Assembly: GCA_030141605.1 (NCBI GenBank)
Contig: JAQGDQ010001683.1
Coordinates: 1-29,685, forward strand
DNA: 29,685 nucleotides
Direction: 5' to 3'
Source: Tubiluchus corallicola
Lineage: Eukaryota; Priapulida; Priapulimorpha; Priapulimorphida; Tubiluchidae
Part shown: in pieces, positions 9,701-19,047 of the stretch
Layout of the letters: each line of letters starts with the position of its first letter
How positions within the stretch are numbered: position 1 is the stretch's first letter
Program-made: the position numbers and the translations under genes
The notes under the pieces: generated by a model
The model's database searches: none
Told to the model about the DNA's origin: nothing
The model's input: only the letters and a program-made list of their open reading frames with translations

Positions 9701-12700
9701 CTGGAAAGAAGAAATAGCGTTCATGACATTTAAGGGCTTAATATAAATGTGTAAAAAACAATGTTTGAACAAAATTCATTATTCAAAAGTAAAGTGAATG
9801 CTTAAAGGAATGGATACAAAGCACTTAGCATGTTGCTGTTATAACTTCAATTAGAAAATAAGGAATATATAATCTCTAATTCACATTAAGTAGTCGGGGA
9901 AAATAAGGAATATATAATCTCTAATTCACATTAAGTAGTCGGGAAAATAAGGAATATGTAATCTCTAATTCACATTAAGTAGTCGGGAAAATAAGGAATA
10001 TGTAATCTCTAATTCACTATATAATCTCTAATTCACATTAAGTAGTCGGGAAAATAAGGAATATATAATCTCTAATTCACGTTGAGTAGTCAGGAATTTG
10101 ATTCAAGTCAGTGGTGGAAACCTTTGAAATGGGAGCGTGAAATGATCGCGATTTTAAAGTGATTTTAGTTAGTTACATCAGGCACTTGCAGTTTTATTAA
10201 TAAATCCTTTTAACAATTTTGCGAACATTATATACAGTGTTCCCTCGTGGTTCGTTTATCGCGGACTCGCTGTTTCCCCGGATTTCAAAAATATCAACGT
10301 AAAATATTTATTACGGTATTTTTGCTGTTTCGCGGATTTTTGCGGTACTCCGTCTAAAGTATTTTTGCACATGCGTAGTACGTATTCTACAGTAATGTAT
10401 AGATTTGATGAATTTTGCATAAAAAATCACAAAATGTATAAAAATATATTAAAAATATTTATTCTAACATTAAAAGAATATTATAAATCATAAAAAATTA
10501 CCATTTACAGTAAATAGTGTATTTATTTGGCGAATGAATACACACCAAAAACGAAATGTAGTACTTGTGCCCGCTTGAGATGCTACTTGTCGACGTGAGA
10601 TTGTGCACAACACACGATTGGTTGATTGATGGAAAGTTTTTTAAAAGGTACATGTACAGTGTGGGAAAAGTTATTAAGGGAATGGGAAAGGGTTAGTGTA
10701 TAAGAGTGTGGGGAGGGTTTACAAAGACTTCAAATAATGTATAACTACTAAAATGAGTATAGCGTCCCTACTTCGCGGAAATTCACTTATCGCTGGAGGG
10801 CCTGGAACGGAACATCCGCGATAAGTGAGGGAACACTGTAATATAGGAAAGAAATTTGCAAACAACTGTTTATAAAGCGTATTTTTTAAAATACATCACC
10901 TCTGAATCCATATTTGCATGCGCAGCAGTAAATTACACTTGAAAATTATGACGTAACTGGGAAAATTCCTGACTTTTCGTTGCACAAGGAATACCCATAG
11001 CGTGTCAATGTCAAAGCGACACAGAGACTAAATCTACACAGTGTTGACTAAATTCAAGACGAAGGTGAGAAAATGAACAAAACTTACTCCTCGTTACAGA
11101 ATTCAAAGCGACACAGAGACTAAATCTACACAGTGTTGACTAAATTCAAAATGAAGGTGAGAAAATGAACAAAACTTACTCCTCATTGCAGAATTCAAAG
11201 CAACACAGAGACTAAATCTACACAGTGTTGACTAAATTCAAAATGAAGGTGAGAAAATGAACAAAACTTACTCCTCGTTACAGAATTCAAAGCAACGCAG
11301 AGACTAAATCTACACAGTGTTGATTAAATTCAAAATGAAGGTGAGAAAATGAACAAAACTTACTCCTCGTTGCAGAATTCAAAGCAACACAGAGACTAAA
11401 TCTACACAGTGTTGACTAAATTCAAAATGAAGGTGAGAAAATGAACAAAACTTACTCCTCATTGCAGAATTCAAAGCAACACAGAGACTAAATCTACACA
11501 GTGTTGACTAAATTCAAGATGAAGGTGAGAAAATGAACAAAACTTACTCCTCATTGCAGAATTCAAAGCAACACAGAGACTAAATCTACACAGTGTTGAT
11601 TAAATTCAAGATGAAGGTGAGAAAATGAACAAAACTTACTCCTCGTTGCAGAATTCAAAGCAACACAGAGACTAAATCTACACAGTGTTGACTAAATTCA
11701 AAATGAAGGTGAGAAAATGAACAAAACTTACTCCTCGTTGCAGAATTCAAAGCGACACAGAGACTAAATCTACACAGTGTTGACTAAATTCAAAATGAAG
11801 GTGAGAAAATGAACAAAACTTACTCCTCGTTACAGAATTCAAAGCGACACAGTGTTGACTAAATTCAAAATGAAGGTGAGAAAATGAACAAAACTTACTC
11901 CTCGTTACAGAATTCAAAGCAACGCAGAGACTAAATCTACACAGTGTTGACTAAATTCAAAATGAAGGTGAGAAAATGAACAAAACTTACTCCTCGTTGC
12001 AGAATTCAAAGCGACACAGAGACTAAATCTACACAGTGTTGACTAAATTCAAAATGAAGGTGAGAAAATGAACAAAACTTACTCCTCATTGCAGAATTCA
12101 AAGCGAAGCAGAGACTAAATCTACACAGTGTTGACTAAATTCAAAATGAAGGTGAGAAAATGAACAAAACTTACTCCTCGTTGCAGAATTCAAAGCGACA
12201 CAGAGACTAAATCTACACAGTGTTGACTAAATTCAAAATGAAGGTGAGAAAATGAACAAAACTTACTCCTCATTGCAGAATTCAAAGCGACACAGAGACT
12301 AAATCTACACAGTGTTGACTAAATTCAAAATGAAGGTGAGAAAATGAACAAAACTTACTCCTCGTTGCAGAATTCAAAGCAACGCAGAGACTAAATCTAC
12401 ACAGTGTTGATTAAATTCAAAATGAAGGTGAGAAAATGAACAAAACTTACTCCTCGTTGCAGAATTCAAAGCAACACAGAGACTAAATCTACACAGTGTT
12501 GACTAAATTCAAAATGAAGGTGAGAAAATGAACAAAACTTACTCCTCGTTGCAGAATTCAAAGCAACACAGAGACTAAATCTACACAGTGTTGACTAAAT
12601 TCAAAATGAAGGTGAGAAAATGAACAAAACTTACTCCTCATTGCAGAATTCAAAGCAACACAGAGACTAAATCTACACAGTGTTGATTAAATTCAAGATG

Positions 12701-15700
12701 AAGGTGAGAAAATGAACAAAACTTACTCCTCGTTGCAGAATTCAAAGCAACACAGAGACTAAATCTACACAGTGTTGACTAAATTCAAAATGAAGGTGAG
12801 AAAATGAACAAAACTTACTCCTCATTGCAGAATTCAAAGCGACGCAGAGACTAAATCTACACAGTGTTGACTAAATTCAAAATGAAGGTGAGAAAATGAA
12901 CAAAACTTACTCCTCATTACAGAATTCAAAGCGACACAGAGACTAAATCTACACAGTGTTGACTAAATTCAAAATGAAGGTGAGAAAATGAACAAAACTT
13001 ACTCCTCATTGCAGAATTCAAAGCGACACAGAGACTAAATCTACACAGTGTTGATTAAATTCAAGATGAAGGTGAGAAAATGAACAAAACTTACTCCTCG
13101 TCGCAGAATTCAAAGCGACACAGAGACTAAATCTACACAGTGTTGACTAAATTCAAAATGAAGGTGAGAAAATGAACAAAACTTACTCCTCATTGCAGAA
13201 TTCAAAGCAACGCAGAAACTAAATCTACACAGTGTTGACTAAATTCAAGACGAAGGTGAGAAAATGAACAAAACTTACTCCTCATTGCAGAATTCAAAGC
13301 GACACAGAGACTAAATCTACACAGTGTTGATTAAATTCAAAATGAAGGTGAGAAAATGAACAAAACTTACTCCTCGTTGCAGAATTCAAAGCAACACAGA
13401 GACTAAATCTACACAGTGTTGATTAAATTCAAAATGAAGGTGAGAAAATGAACAAAACTTACTCCTCGTTGCAGAATTCAAAGCAACACAGAGACTAAAT
13501 CTACACAGTGTTGACTAAATTCAAAATGAAGGTGAGAAAATGAACAAAACTTACTCCTCATTGCAGAATTCAAAGCAACACAGAGACTAAATCTACACAG
13601 TGTTGACTAAATTCAAAATGAAGTGAGAAAAGAACAAACTTACTCTCATTGCAGAATTCAAAGCACACAGAACTAAATCAATAAATTCAAAATGAAGGTG
13701 AGAAAATGAACAAAACTTACTCCTCATTGCAGAATTCAAAGCGACACAGAGACTAAATCTACACAGTGTTGACTAAATTCAAAATGAAGGTGAGAAAATG
13801 AACAAAACTTACTCCTCATTGCAGAATTCAAAGCGACACAGAGACTAAATCTACACAGTGTTGATTAAATTCAAGATGAAGGTGAGAAAATGAACAAAAC
13901 TTACTCCTCGTTGCAGAATTCAAAGCGACACAGAGACTAAATCTACACAGTGTTGATTAAATTCAAGATGAAGGTGAGAAAATGAACAAAACTTACTCCT
14001 CATTGCAGAATTCAAAGCAACACAGAGACTAAATCTACACAGTGTTGATTAAATTGAAGATGAAGGAGAGAAAATGAACAAAACTTACTCCTCGTCGCAG
14101 AATTCAAAGCGACACAGAGACTAAATCTACACAGTGTTGACTAAATTCAAAATGAAGGTGAGAAAATAAACAAAACTTACTCCTCATTGCAGAATTCAAA
14201 GCAACGCAGAAACTAAATCTACACAGTGTTGACTAAATTCAAGACGAAGGTGAGAAAATGAACAAAACTTACTCCTCGTTGCAGAATTCAAAGCAACGCA
14301 GAGACTAAATCTACACAGTGTTGACTAAATTCAAAATGAAGGTGAGAAAATGAACAAAACTTACTCCTCGTTGCAGAATTCAAAGCGACACAGAGACTAA
14401 ATCTACACAGTGTTGACTAAATTCAAAACGAAGGTGAGAAAATGAACAAAACTTACTCCTCGTTGCAGAATTCAAAGCAACACAGAGACTAAATCTACAC
14501 AGTGTTGACTAAATTCAAAATGAAGGTGAGAAAATGAACAAAACTTTCTCCTCGTTACAGAATTCAAAGCGACACAGAGACTAAATCTACACAGTTTTGA
14601 CTAAATTCAAAATGAAGGTGAGAAAATGAACGAAACTTACTCCTCGTTACAGAATTCAAAGCGAAGCAGAGACTAAATCTACACAGTTTTGACTAAATTC
14701 AAAATGAAGGTGAGAAAATGAACGAAACTTACTCCTCGTTACAGAATTCAAAGCGACACAGAGACTAAATCTACACAGTGTTGACTAAATTCAAGATGAA
14801 GGTGAGAAAATGAACAAAACTTACTCCTCGTTGCAGAATTCAAAGCGACACAGAGACTAAATCTACACAGTGTTGACTAAATTCAAAATGAAGGTGAGAA
14901 AATGAACAAAACTTACTCCTCATTGCAGAATTCAAAGCGACGCAGAGACTAAATCTACATAGTGTTGACTAAATTCAAGACGAAGGTGAGAAAATGAACA
15001 AAACTTACTCCTCGTTGCAGAATTCAAAGCGACACAGAGACTAAATCTACACAGTGTTGATTAAATTCAAAACGAAGGTGAGAAAATGAACAAAACTTAC
15101 TCCTCGTTGCAGAATTCAAAGCGACACAGAGACTAAATCTACACAGTGTTGACTAAATTCAAAATGAAGGTGAGAAAATGAACAAAACTTACTCCTCGTT
15201 ACAGAATTCAAACCAACACAGAGACTAAATCTACACAGTGTTGACTAAATTCAAAATGAAGGTGAGAAAATGAACAAAACTTACTCCTCGTTGCAGAATT
15301 CAAAGCGACGCAGAGACTAAATCTACACAGTGTTTACTAAATTCAAAATGAAGGTGAGAAAATGAACAAAACTTACTCCTCGTTGCAGAATTCAAAGCGA
15401 CGCAGAGACTAAATCTACACAGTGTTGACTAAATTCAAAATGAAGGTGAGAAAATGAACAAAACTTACTCCTCGTTGCAGAATTCAAAGCAACGCAGAGA
15501 CTAAATCTACACAGTGTTGACTAAATTCAAAATGAAGGTGAGAAAATGAACAAAACTTACTCCTCGTTGCAGAAGTCGTTTTTGCAGGAACAGCGAGCCT
15601 CCGGGTTTTGCAAATCCACCCTACAAAAAACACAAACACATATGTTTAACCAACAGTGAAGAGGACTAAAGTGACGTCAAGACGACTAAAGTGACGTCAA

Positions 15701-18351
15701 GACGACTAAAGTGACGTCAAGACGACTAAAGTGACGTCAAGAGGGCTAAAGTGACATCAAGACGACTAAAGTGATGTCAAGAGGGCTAAAGTGACGTCAA
15801 GAGGGCTAAAGTGACGTCAAGACGACTAAAGTGATGTCAAGAGGGCTAAAGTGACGTCAAGACGACTAAAGTGACGTCATGACAACTAAAGTGACGTCAA
15901 GACGACTAAAGTGACGTCAAGACGACTAAAGTGACGTCAAGACGACTAAAGTGACGTCAAGACGACTAAAGTGACGTCAAGAGGGCTAAAGTGACGTCAA
16001 GACGACTAAAGTGATGTCAAGAGGGCTAAAGTGACGTCAAGACGACTAAAGTGACGTCAAGACGACTAAAGTGACGTCAAGACAACTAAAGTGACGTCAA
16101 GACGACTAAAGTGACGTCATGACGACTAAAGTGACGTCAAGAGGGCTAAAGTGACGTCAAGACGTCTAAAGTGACGTCAAGACGACTGAAGTGACGTCAA
16201 GACGACTGAAGTGACATCAAGACGACTAATGTGATGACAAGACTCCTCGCTACATTCAGACGTTCTTTTGAAAAATAAAATGGCGGCCGTTAACAAACAG
16301 CACAAGCTTAGGTACACATCACTAAAATATGTCACGAGTAAAAAATATTCGAGGGGGGTGCAGACAAAGATTTGAAGATCATTCTTAATTTCATTAGCCT
16401 AGAGGCCCCAAAGGGTTATAATCCGTCCCGTCTATCACATAGATGGTAGCCATTATATCACAATGGAAAACTATGTATTATTTGATAACTTTTGCTTACC
16501 TTGAAGAATTTAGTTTGTTTTTTGCTTTCATTTGATTATGAAATATATTTATTAATTTTTTAGTATTGCATCTTTGAATTACTGTATCTGCTTTACCATA
16601 AATTTACGCATACAGTATAACTATTATTATTATTCACAGTGTAACCTGGTATTCAATACTCGAGAATTTCTCGCTTACTATTTTTCCACCCTTTTAAAAA
16701 TTTGACTAGATTAAATATACATTTCTGCTACTTAGTACTTAATTTAATACCAAATCTATTTTTAATACCATAATGTTTATATATATATATATAAACACCT
16801 AAAAAAGTGTCATGAGCCTGTAAGCAAACTTGTATTTTTAATAAGGCACAGCGGATCAAGTGACCGATAGGTTTTCGTGATCGAAATGTAAAAATAATTA
16901 CGTAGAATTTTAACTCTTATTGAGAAAATAAAATTGAATTCAGGGATGAACACAAATTTCAAAAAACTGTGAAATAGGCCAGGGGTTTAGGGGCCGCGAA
17001 GCCCCCTTGGAGCCAAGAACAAATTGATATTTTGTGACATTAGAGAGCCTCTAAGTGGACTTAAAATATCAGTTACCTTTATTTCATGCATAATTTAAAA
17101 TACTCAACTACCAAGGATACATGATACCTAATTGTCTCAAAAACACCTAAGTACTGGCAAAGTATATAAAAACTATGCAAAAGTATATAAAAACTGTCTG
17201 CAATTGACTCAAATAACTCTGCACAGTTGATTCTATATTTTTATACATAGAGATATACACATGGTTACACTGATGTAAGTGATGTAAACAAAGTGACGGC
17301 CTGCCACCTAGCGGTCAGTTTGTGAAATAATGTAGAATTTTCTCAACGAATTTACGCGATTTACAAAAATGGCACTACTGGTCTTCCAAAAACTCGGAAT
17401 TCCGCGTATCCGCGGAAAATTCTCATCCCTGTGAATTGAATTGTACGAAAGATAAATTCACCTGTGGATATTTAGCCTTTAGTTTCTGTTCTTCAATCTG
17501 TTCAGGAGTGAGTTTTGGTTCTGCTGGTTTAGAATCAACGTCATCTAATTTCTTCTTTTCCTAAAACGAATATGCATAAAAAACGAATTAACCTTAGTCT
17601 ATCAGCACTGGATTGCAACCGCGTTTCCAATTTCGTCGTTACCGAGATTCAAAGAAAGTTTGAAAACTTCGCTCATGCTGAAGGTTGAGTTTGTGTAGTA
17701 TATGGAGCACGGTAAGATTCACGGTAAGCGACAGACTAGCACATACTTAACATCCAATCAACATCCTCCATTTAGGTTTGCATTCAATTTGTGTCGTAAA
17801 GCTAGGACACCTACGTCTAAGTATAATGGTGCCTAATTAGTAAATGACATCTAAATTTGATTGTCAATAGTGTGTTCTTGGTGAATCAGTGGTGTACACT
17901 GGGATGGTAAAGCAATGTTATTTTACCAAGATGTATGCGCATTTAAATTATTAAGAATTCATTTACAATTACATAAGTCTTTCAAAGAGGTTAGCGTACC
18001 ATTACGTAATATAATTTTGTGTGGAAAGTTTCTTGGGCTATGCTTCAAACTTCCCTTTTCTTCAACTTGTCTTTTGGATTTTCGATTTTTTCCGTCGCCC
18101 TTTTGCCGAACAAGTCGGATCACTCGTGCTTTTTCTGCCCTTGATTAAGTTTTGCCACATATTCGATTGTAAAAGCAATAATTATGCAACACCAGCGCTA
18201 TGTGATGATACATGACTACGAATGGCCAATTTAAATCAAGTTGCAGATGCAAGCATCCATTTATCACTCAAATTATCAGCATTACCTCTACAGCTGGAAC
18301 GTCTGATGACATTTCTGATGTCTTCACTTGCTCGGCGGTGTCTGGATTCAT
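9524..18351 (-). CDS. ENSA: Endosulfine / ARPP-19 family protein (4 coding exons)
   Basis: Gene model: complement of 18286-18351, 17462-17560, 15561-15620 and 9524-9700. All introns are phase 0 and GT-AG, giving 133 residues (vertebrate ENSA is 121). Family members are small, disordered cytosolic proteins. When Greatwall (MASTL) kinase phosphorylates the serine of FDSGDY, they bind and inhibit PP2A-B55 and so permit mitosis. Seen here: EEQKLKAKYP (residues 45-54) matches the family's EAKLKAKYP; KPGGS, then FLQKR; FDSGDYNMAKA with Ser83; TGDTIPTPETVP; and C-terminal NRKSSI with Ser124 in a PKA-type context. Oddities are one extra residue in KRLLQRG (family KRLQKG) and introns loaded with tandem repeats. 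The family assignment is very secure. ENSA and ARPP19 are a vertebrate split, so the symbol is approximate. Confidence 0.93.
9855..10095 (+). repeat. 44-45-bp minisatellite, about 6 copies
   Basis: AAAATAAGGAATAT(A/G)TAATC starts at 9855, 9900, 9944, 9988 and 10051, each unit ending TTAAGTAGTCGGG. One internal unit is cut short near 10018. It lies about 155 bp upstream, in gene sense, of the ENSA exon 4 acceptor. Confidence 0.9.
10235..10838. mobile_element. Pogo/Tigger-like MITE (604 bp)
   Basis: Ends are CAGTGTTCCCTCGTGGTTCG on the left and, on the minus strand, CAGTGTTCCCTCACTTATCG on the right. Both run into TATCGCGGA, the second after a short gap. TA dinucleotides flank the element at 10233-10234 and 10839-10840. 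CAGTGTTCCCTCG with TA duplication is typical of Tc1/mariner-superfamily pogo/Tigger relatives. No transposase frame is present. Confidence 0.8.
11011..15574 (-). repeat. 92-bp minisatellite carrying a copied 5' splice site (50 copies)
   Basis: On the gene strand each unit reads TTCTGCAACGAGGA (the last 14 bases of ENSA exon 3), then GTAAGTTTTGTTC, then about 65 intronic bases ending CTTTGAA. The donor complement ACTTAC recurs every 92 bp from 11082 to 15555. Exceptions are a 17-bp shorter unit ending at 11893 and a damaged stretch at 13621-13715. I count 50 donor positions including the true one at 15555. GTAAGT is intact in all but the one at 14543, which reads GAAAGT. Unit differences cluster at a few positions, mostly CG versus CA/TG. 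Confidence 0.95.
15561..15620 (-). CDS. ENSA: ENSA coding exon 3 (60 bp)
   Basis: Encodes 20 residues including AKPGGSLFLQKR, the family's KPGGSDFLxKR core. The acceptor has a T-rich tract ending TTTTTTGTAG. The exon ends CGAGGA and the donor is GTAAGT (minus strand, 15560-15555). The last 14 exon bases and this donor are also the first part of the 92-bp repeat unit that fills the following intron. Confidence 0.92.
15661..16240 (+). repeat. 20-bp minisatellite of CRE (CREB/ATF) sites, 29 copies
   Basis: The unit is GACGACTAAAGTGACGTCAA, with GAGGGCTAAA and GACAACTAAA variants. It contains the palindromic cAMP-response element TGACGTCA. By my count 23 of 29 units keep TGACGTCA intact. Five of the other six carry a single change at the central CG (to CA or TG), and one unit has a further change. 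The spacing is a constant 20 bp, close to two helical turns. The array starts about 41 bp from ENSA exon 3. Confidence 0.95.
16236..16940. other. AT-rich unique intronic sequence
   Basis: No coding frame and no terminal repeats recognised. A TATATATATA run lies near 16780. Confidence 0.6.
16277..16287 (+). promoter_or_regulatory. YY1-like motif in ENSA intron 2
   Basis: AAAATGGCGGC matches the AANATGGCGGC consensus of YY1 exactly. A single motif of this length in 30 kb is only suggestive. Confidence 0.35.
16941..17431. mobile_element. hAT-like non-autonomous element (491 bp)
   Basis: The left end is CAGGGATGAACACAAATTTC and the right end, on the minus strand, is CAGGGATGAGAATTTTCCGC. Ends beginning CAGGG are typical of hAT transposons. 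TGAATT flanks both sides (16935-16940 and 17432-17437); a full 8-bp duplication is not evident. An internal GGGGC..GCCCC hairpin lies near 17000. No transposase is present. Confidence 0.7.
17462..17560 (-). CDS. ENSA: ENSA coding exon 2
   Basis: Encodes 33 residues, beginning EKKKLDDVD and ending EEQKLKAKYPQ. The latter is the conserved N-terminal helix motif of endosulfines. The acceptor is TTCGTTTTAG and the donor is CAG then GTGAAT, both phase 0. A hAT-like insertion lies only 30 bp downstream of this donor. Confidence 0.9.
17561..18285 (-). other. ENSA: ENSA intron 1 (725 bp)
   Basis: Runs from the donor GTAATG to the acceptor CGTTTTAG. Frames on the plus strand at 17915-18215 have no family resemblance and lie inside this intron; they are not called. 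Confidence 0.75.
18286..18351 (-). CDS. ENSA: ENSA coding exon 1
   Basis: Encodes 22 residues starting MNPDTAEQVKTSEM, acidic and disordered like the family's variable N terminus. The ATG is preceded by ATCACAAAC, so -3 is A. The exon ends GTAGAG at the donor GTAATG. Position 14 has another Met that could serve as an internal start. The N terminus is not conserved in the family, so this exon rests on frame, phase 0 and the splice donor. Confidence 0.75.
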
Positions 18352-18469
18352 GTTTGTGATAATAACACGAATTTTATTTTATCAAAATTACCGAAAATAC
18401 TCAACCACGCAGAATCAACAAAATCAGCTGTAATCTTGCAAGGTTGATTTTGAAATCCCGAAAGTGAAG

Positions 18470-18475
18470 TTTATA
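18470..18475 (-). promoter_or_regulatory. Possible TATA box of ENSA
   Basis: The minus strand reads TTTTATAAAC about 120 nt upstream of the ATG, which fits a short 5' UTR. An extra non-coding first exon further upstream cannot be excluded. Confidence 0.25.
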
Positions 18476-18763
18476 AAAGTGCCCGCCAGGTGCGCAAATA
18501 CTGCAGTTTTGTCACGAACAACATGGGCAACAAAAACCCTAAATTTAATGAAAATAAATGTAGTTATGCTCGCCGAAATAAATTTCGTTCTTCCTAACGT
18601 TAACTGAAAAAAATAGTTAAGATTAAAGTAAAAAAAAAACATAAAATACATGTTTGCAAAGAAACAGTGGTATATTTACACTAATAATTTCAATAAAAGC
18701 AAGACTTCAATAAATTTTTGCTTGCTTCTTTTATTCTTGTTTAGTTTTTACACTAGTAGTAGT

Positions 18764-18776
18764 AGTAACAATAATA

Positions 18777-18828
<52 letters not shown>

Positions 18829-18932
18829 TAATAATAATAATATTAATAATAACAATAGTAATAGTATTAATAATAGCAACCGTAATATTGGTATTAGTAA
18901 TGGCAAAATAATGATGATAATAATAATAATTT
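18764..18932 (+). repeat. (AAT)n microsatellite with (AGT)n edge
   Basis: AGT triplets pass into about 25 AAT triplets and then degenerate AAT/AGT/AAC sequence. The 96-codon Asn-rich frame here is the translated repeat. Confidence 0.95.
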
Positions 18933-19047
18933 TTACGTAAATGCTATGGGAAGAGAGTATATATCCGAAGTTGACTATATTTTAGAGCATTCTTTATTCT
19001 GAACTAATGCTTACACAATCGTCCGGTTTTCCTTTAAATATTAGTAA

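Larger units (their letters stand above)
9701..15560 (-). other. ENSA: ENSA intron 3 (5.86 kb, repeat-filled)
   Basis: Bounded by GTAAGT at 15560-15555 and CAG at 9703-9701. About 78 percent is the 92-bp array. The rest holds a pogo/Tigger-like MITE and a 44-bp minisatellite. No further coding exon is needed, because exons 3 and 4 join in phase 0 across a conserved part of the family. Confidence 0.85.
15621..17461 (-). other. ENSA: ENSA intron 2 (1.84 kb)
   Basis: Runs from the donor GTGAAT to the acceptor TTTTGTAG. In gene order it holds the hAT-like element, AT-rich unique sequence (16236-16940) and the 20-bp CRE array. An AAAATGGCGGC motif is at 16277. Confidence 0.85.

Noticed and set aside
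9488-9733. 81-codon plus-strand frame
   Set aside because: It is the antisense shadow of ENSA exon 4.
11011-15560. Recursive (ratchet) splice sites in the 92-bp array
   Set aside because: A ratchet point needs AG directly followed by GT; here the junction reads GAGGA then GTAAGT, so a zero-length exon site is absent.
18302-18325. CTGATGA as a hammerhead ribozyme core
   Set aside because: No GAAA partner or stems; the bases lie in ENSA coding exon 1.
18650-18940. 96-codon Asn-rich frame
   Set aside because: It is the translated (AAT)n repeat in AT-rich DNA, with no flanking exon evidence.
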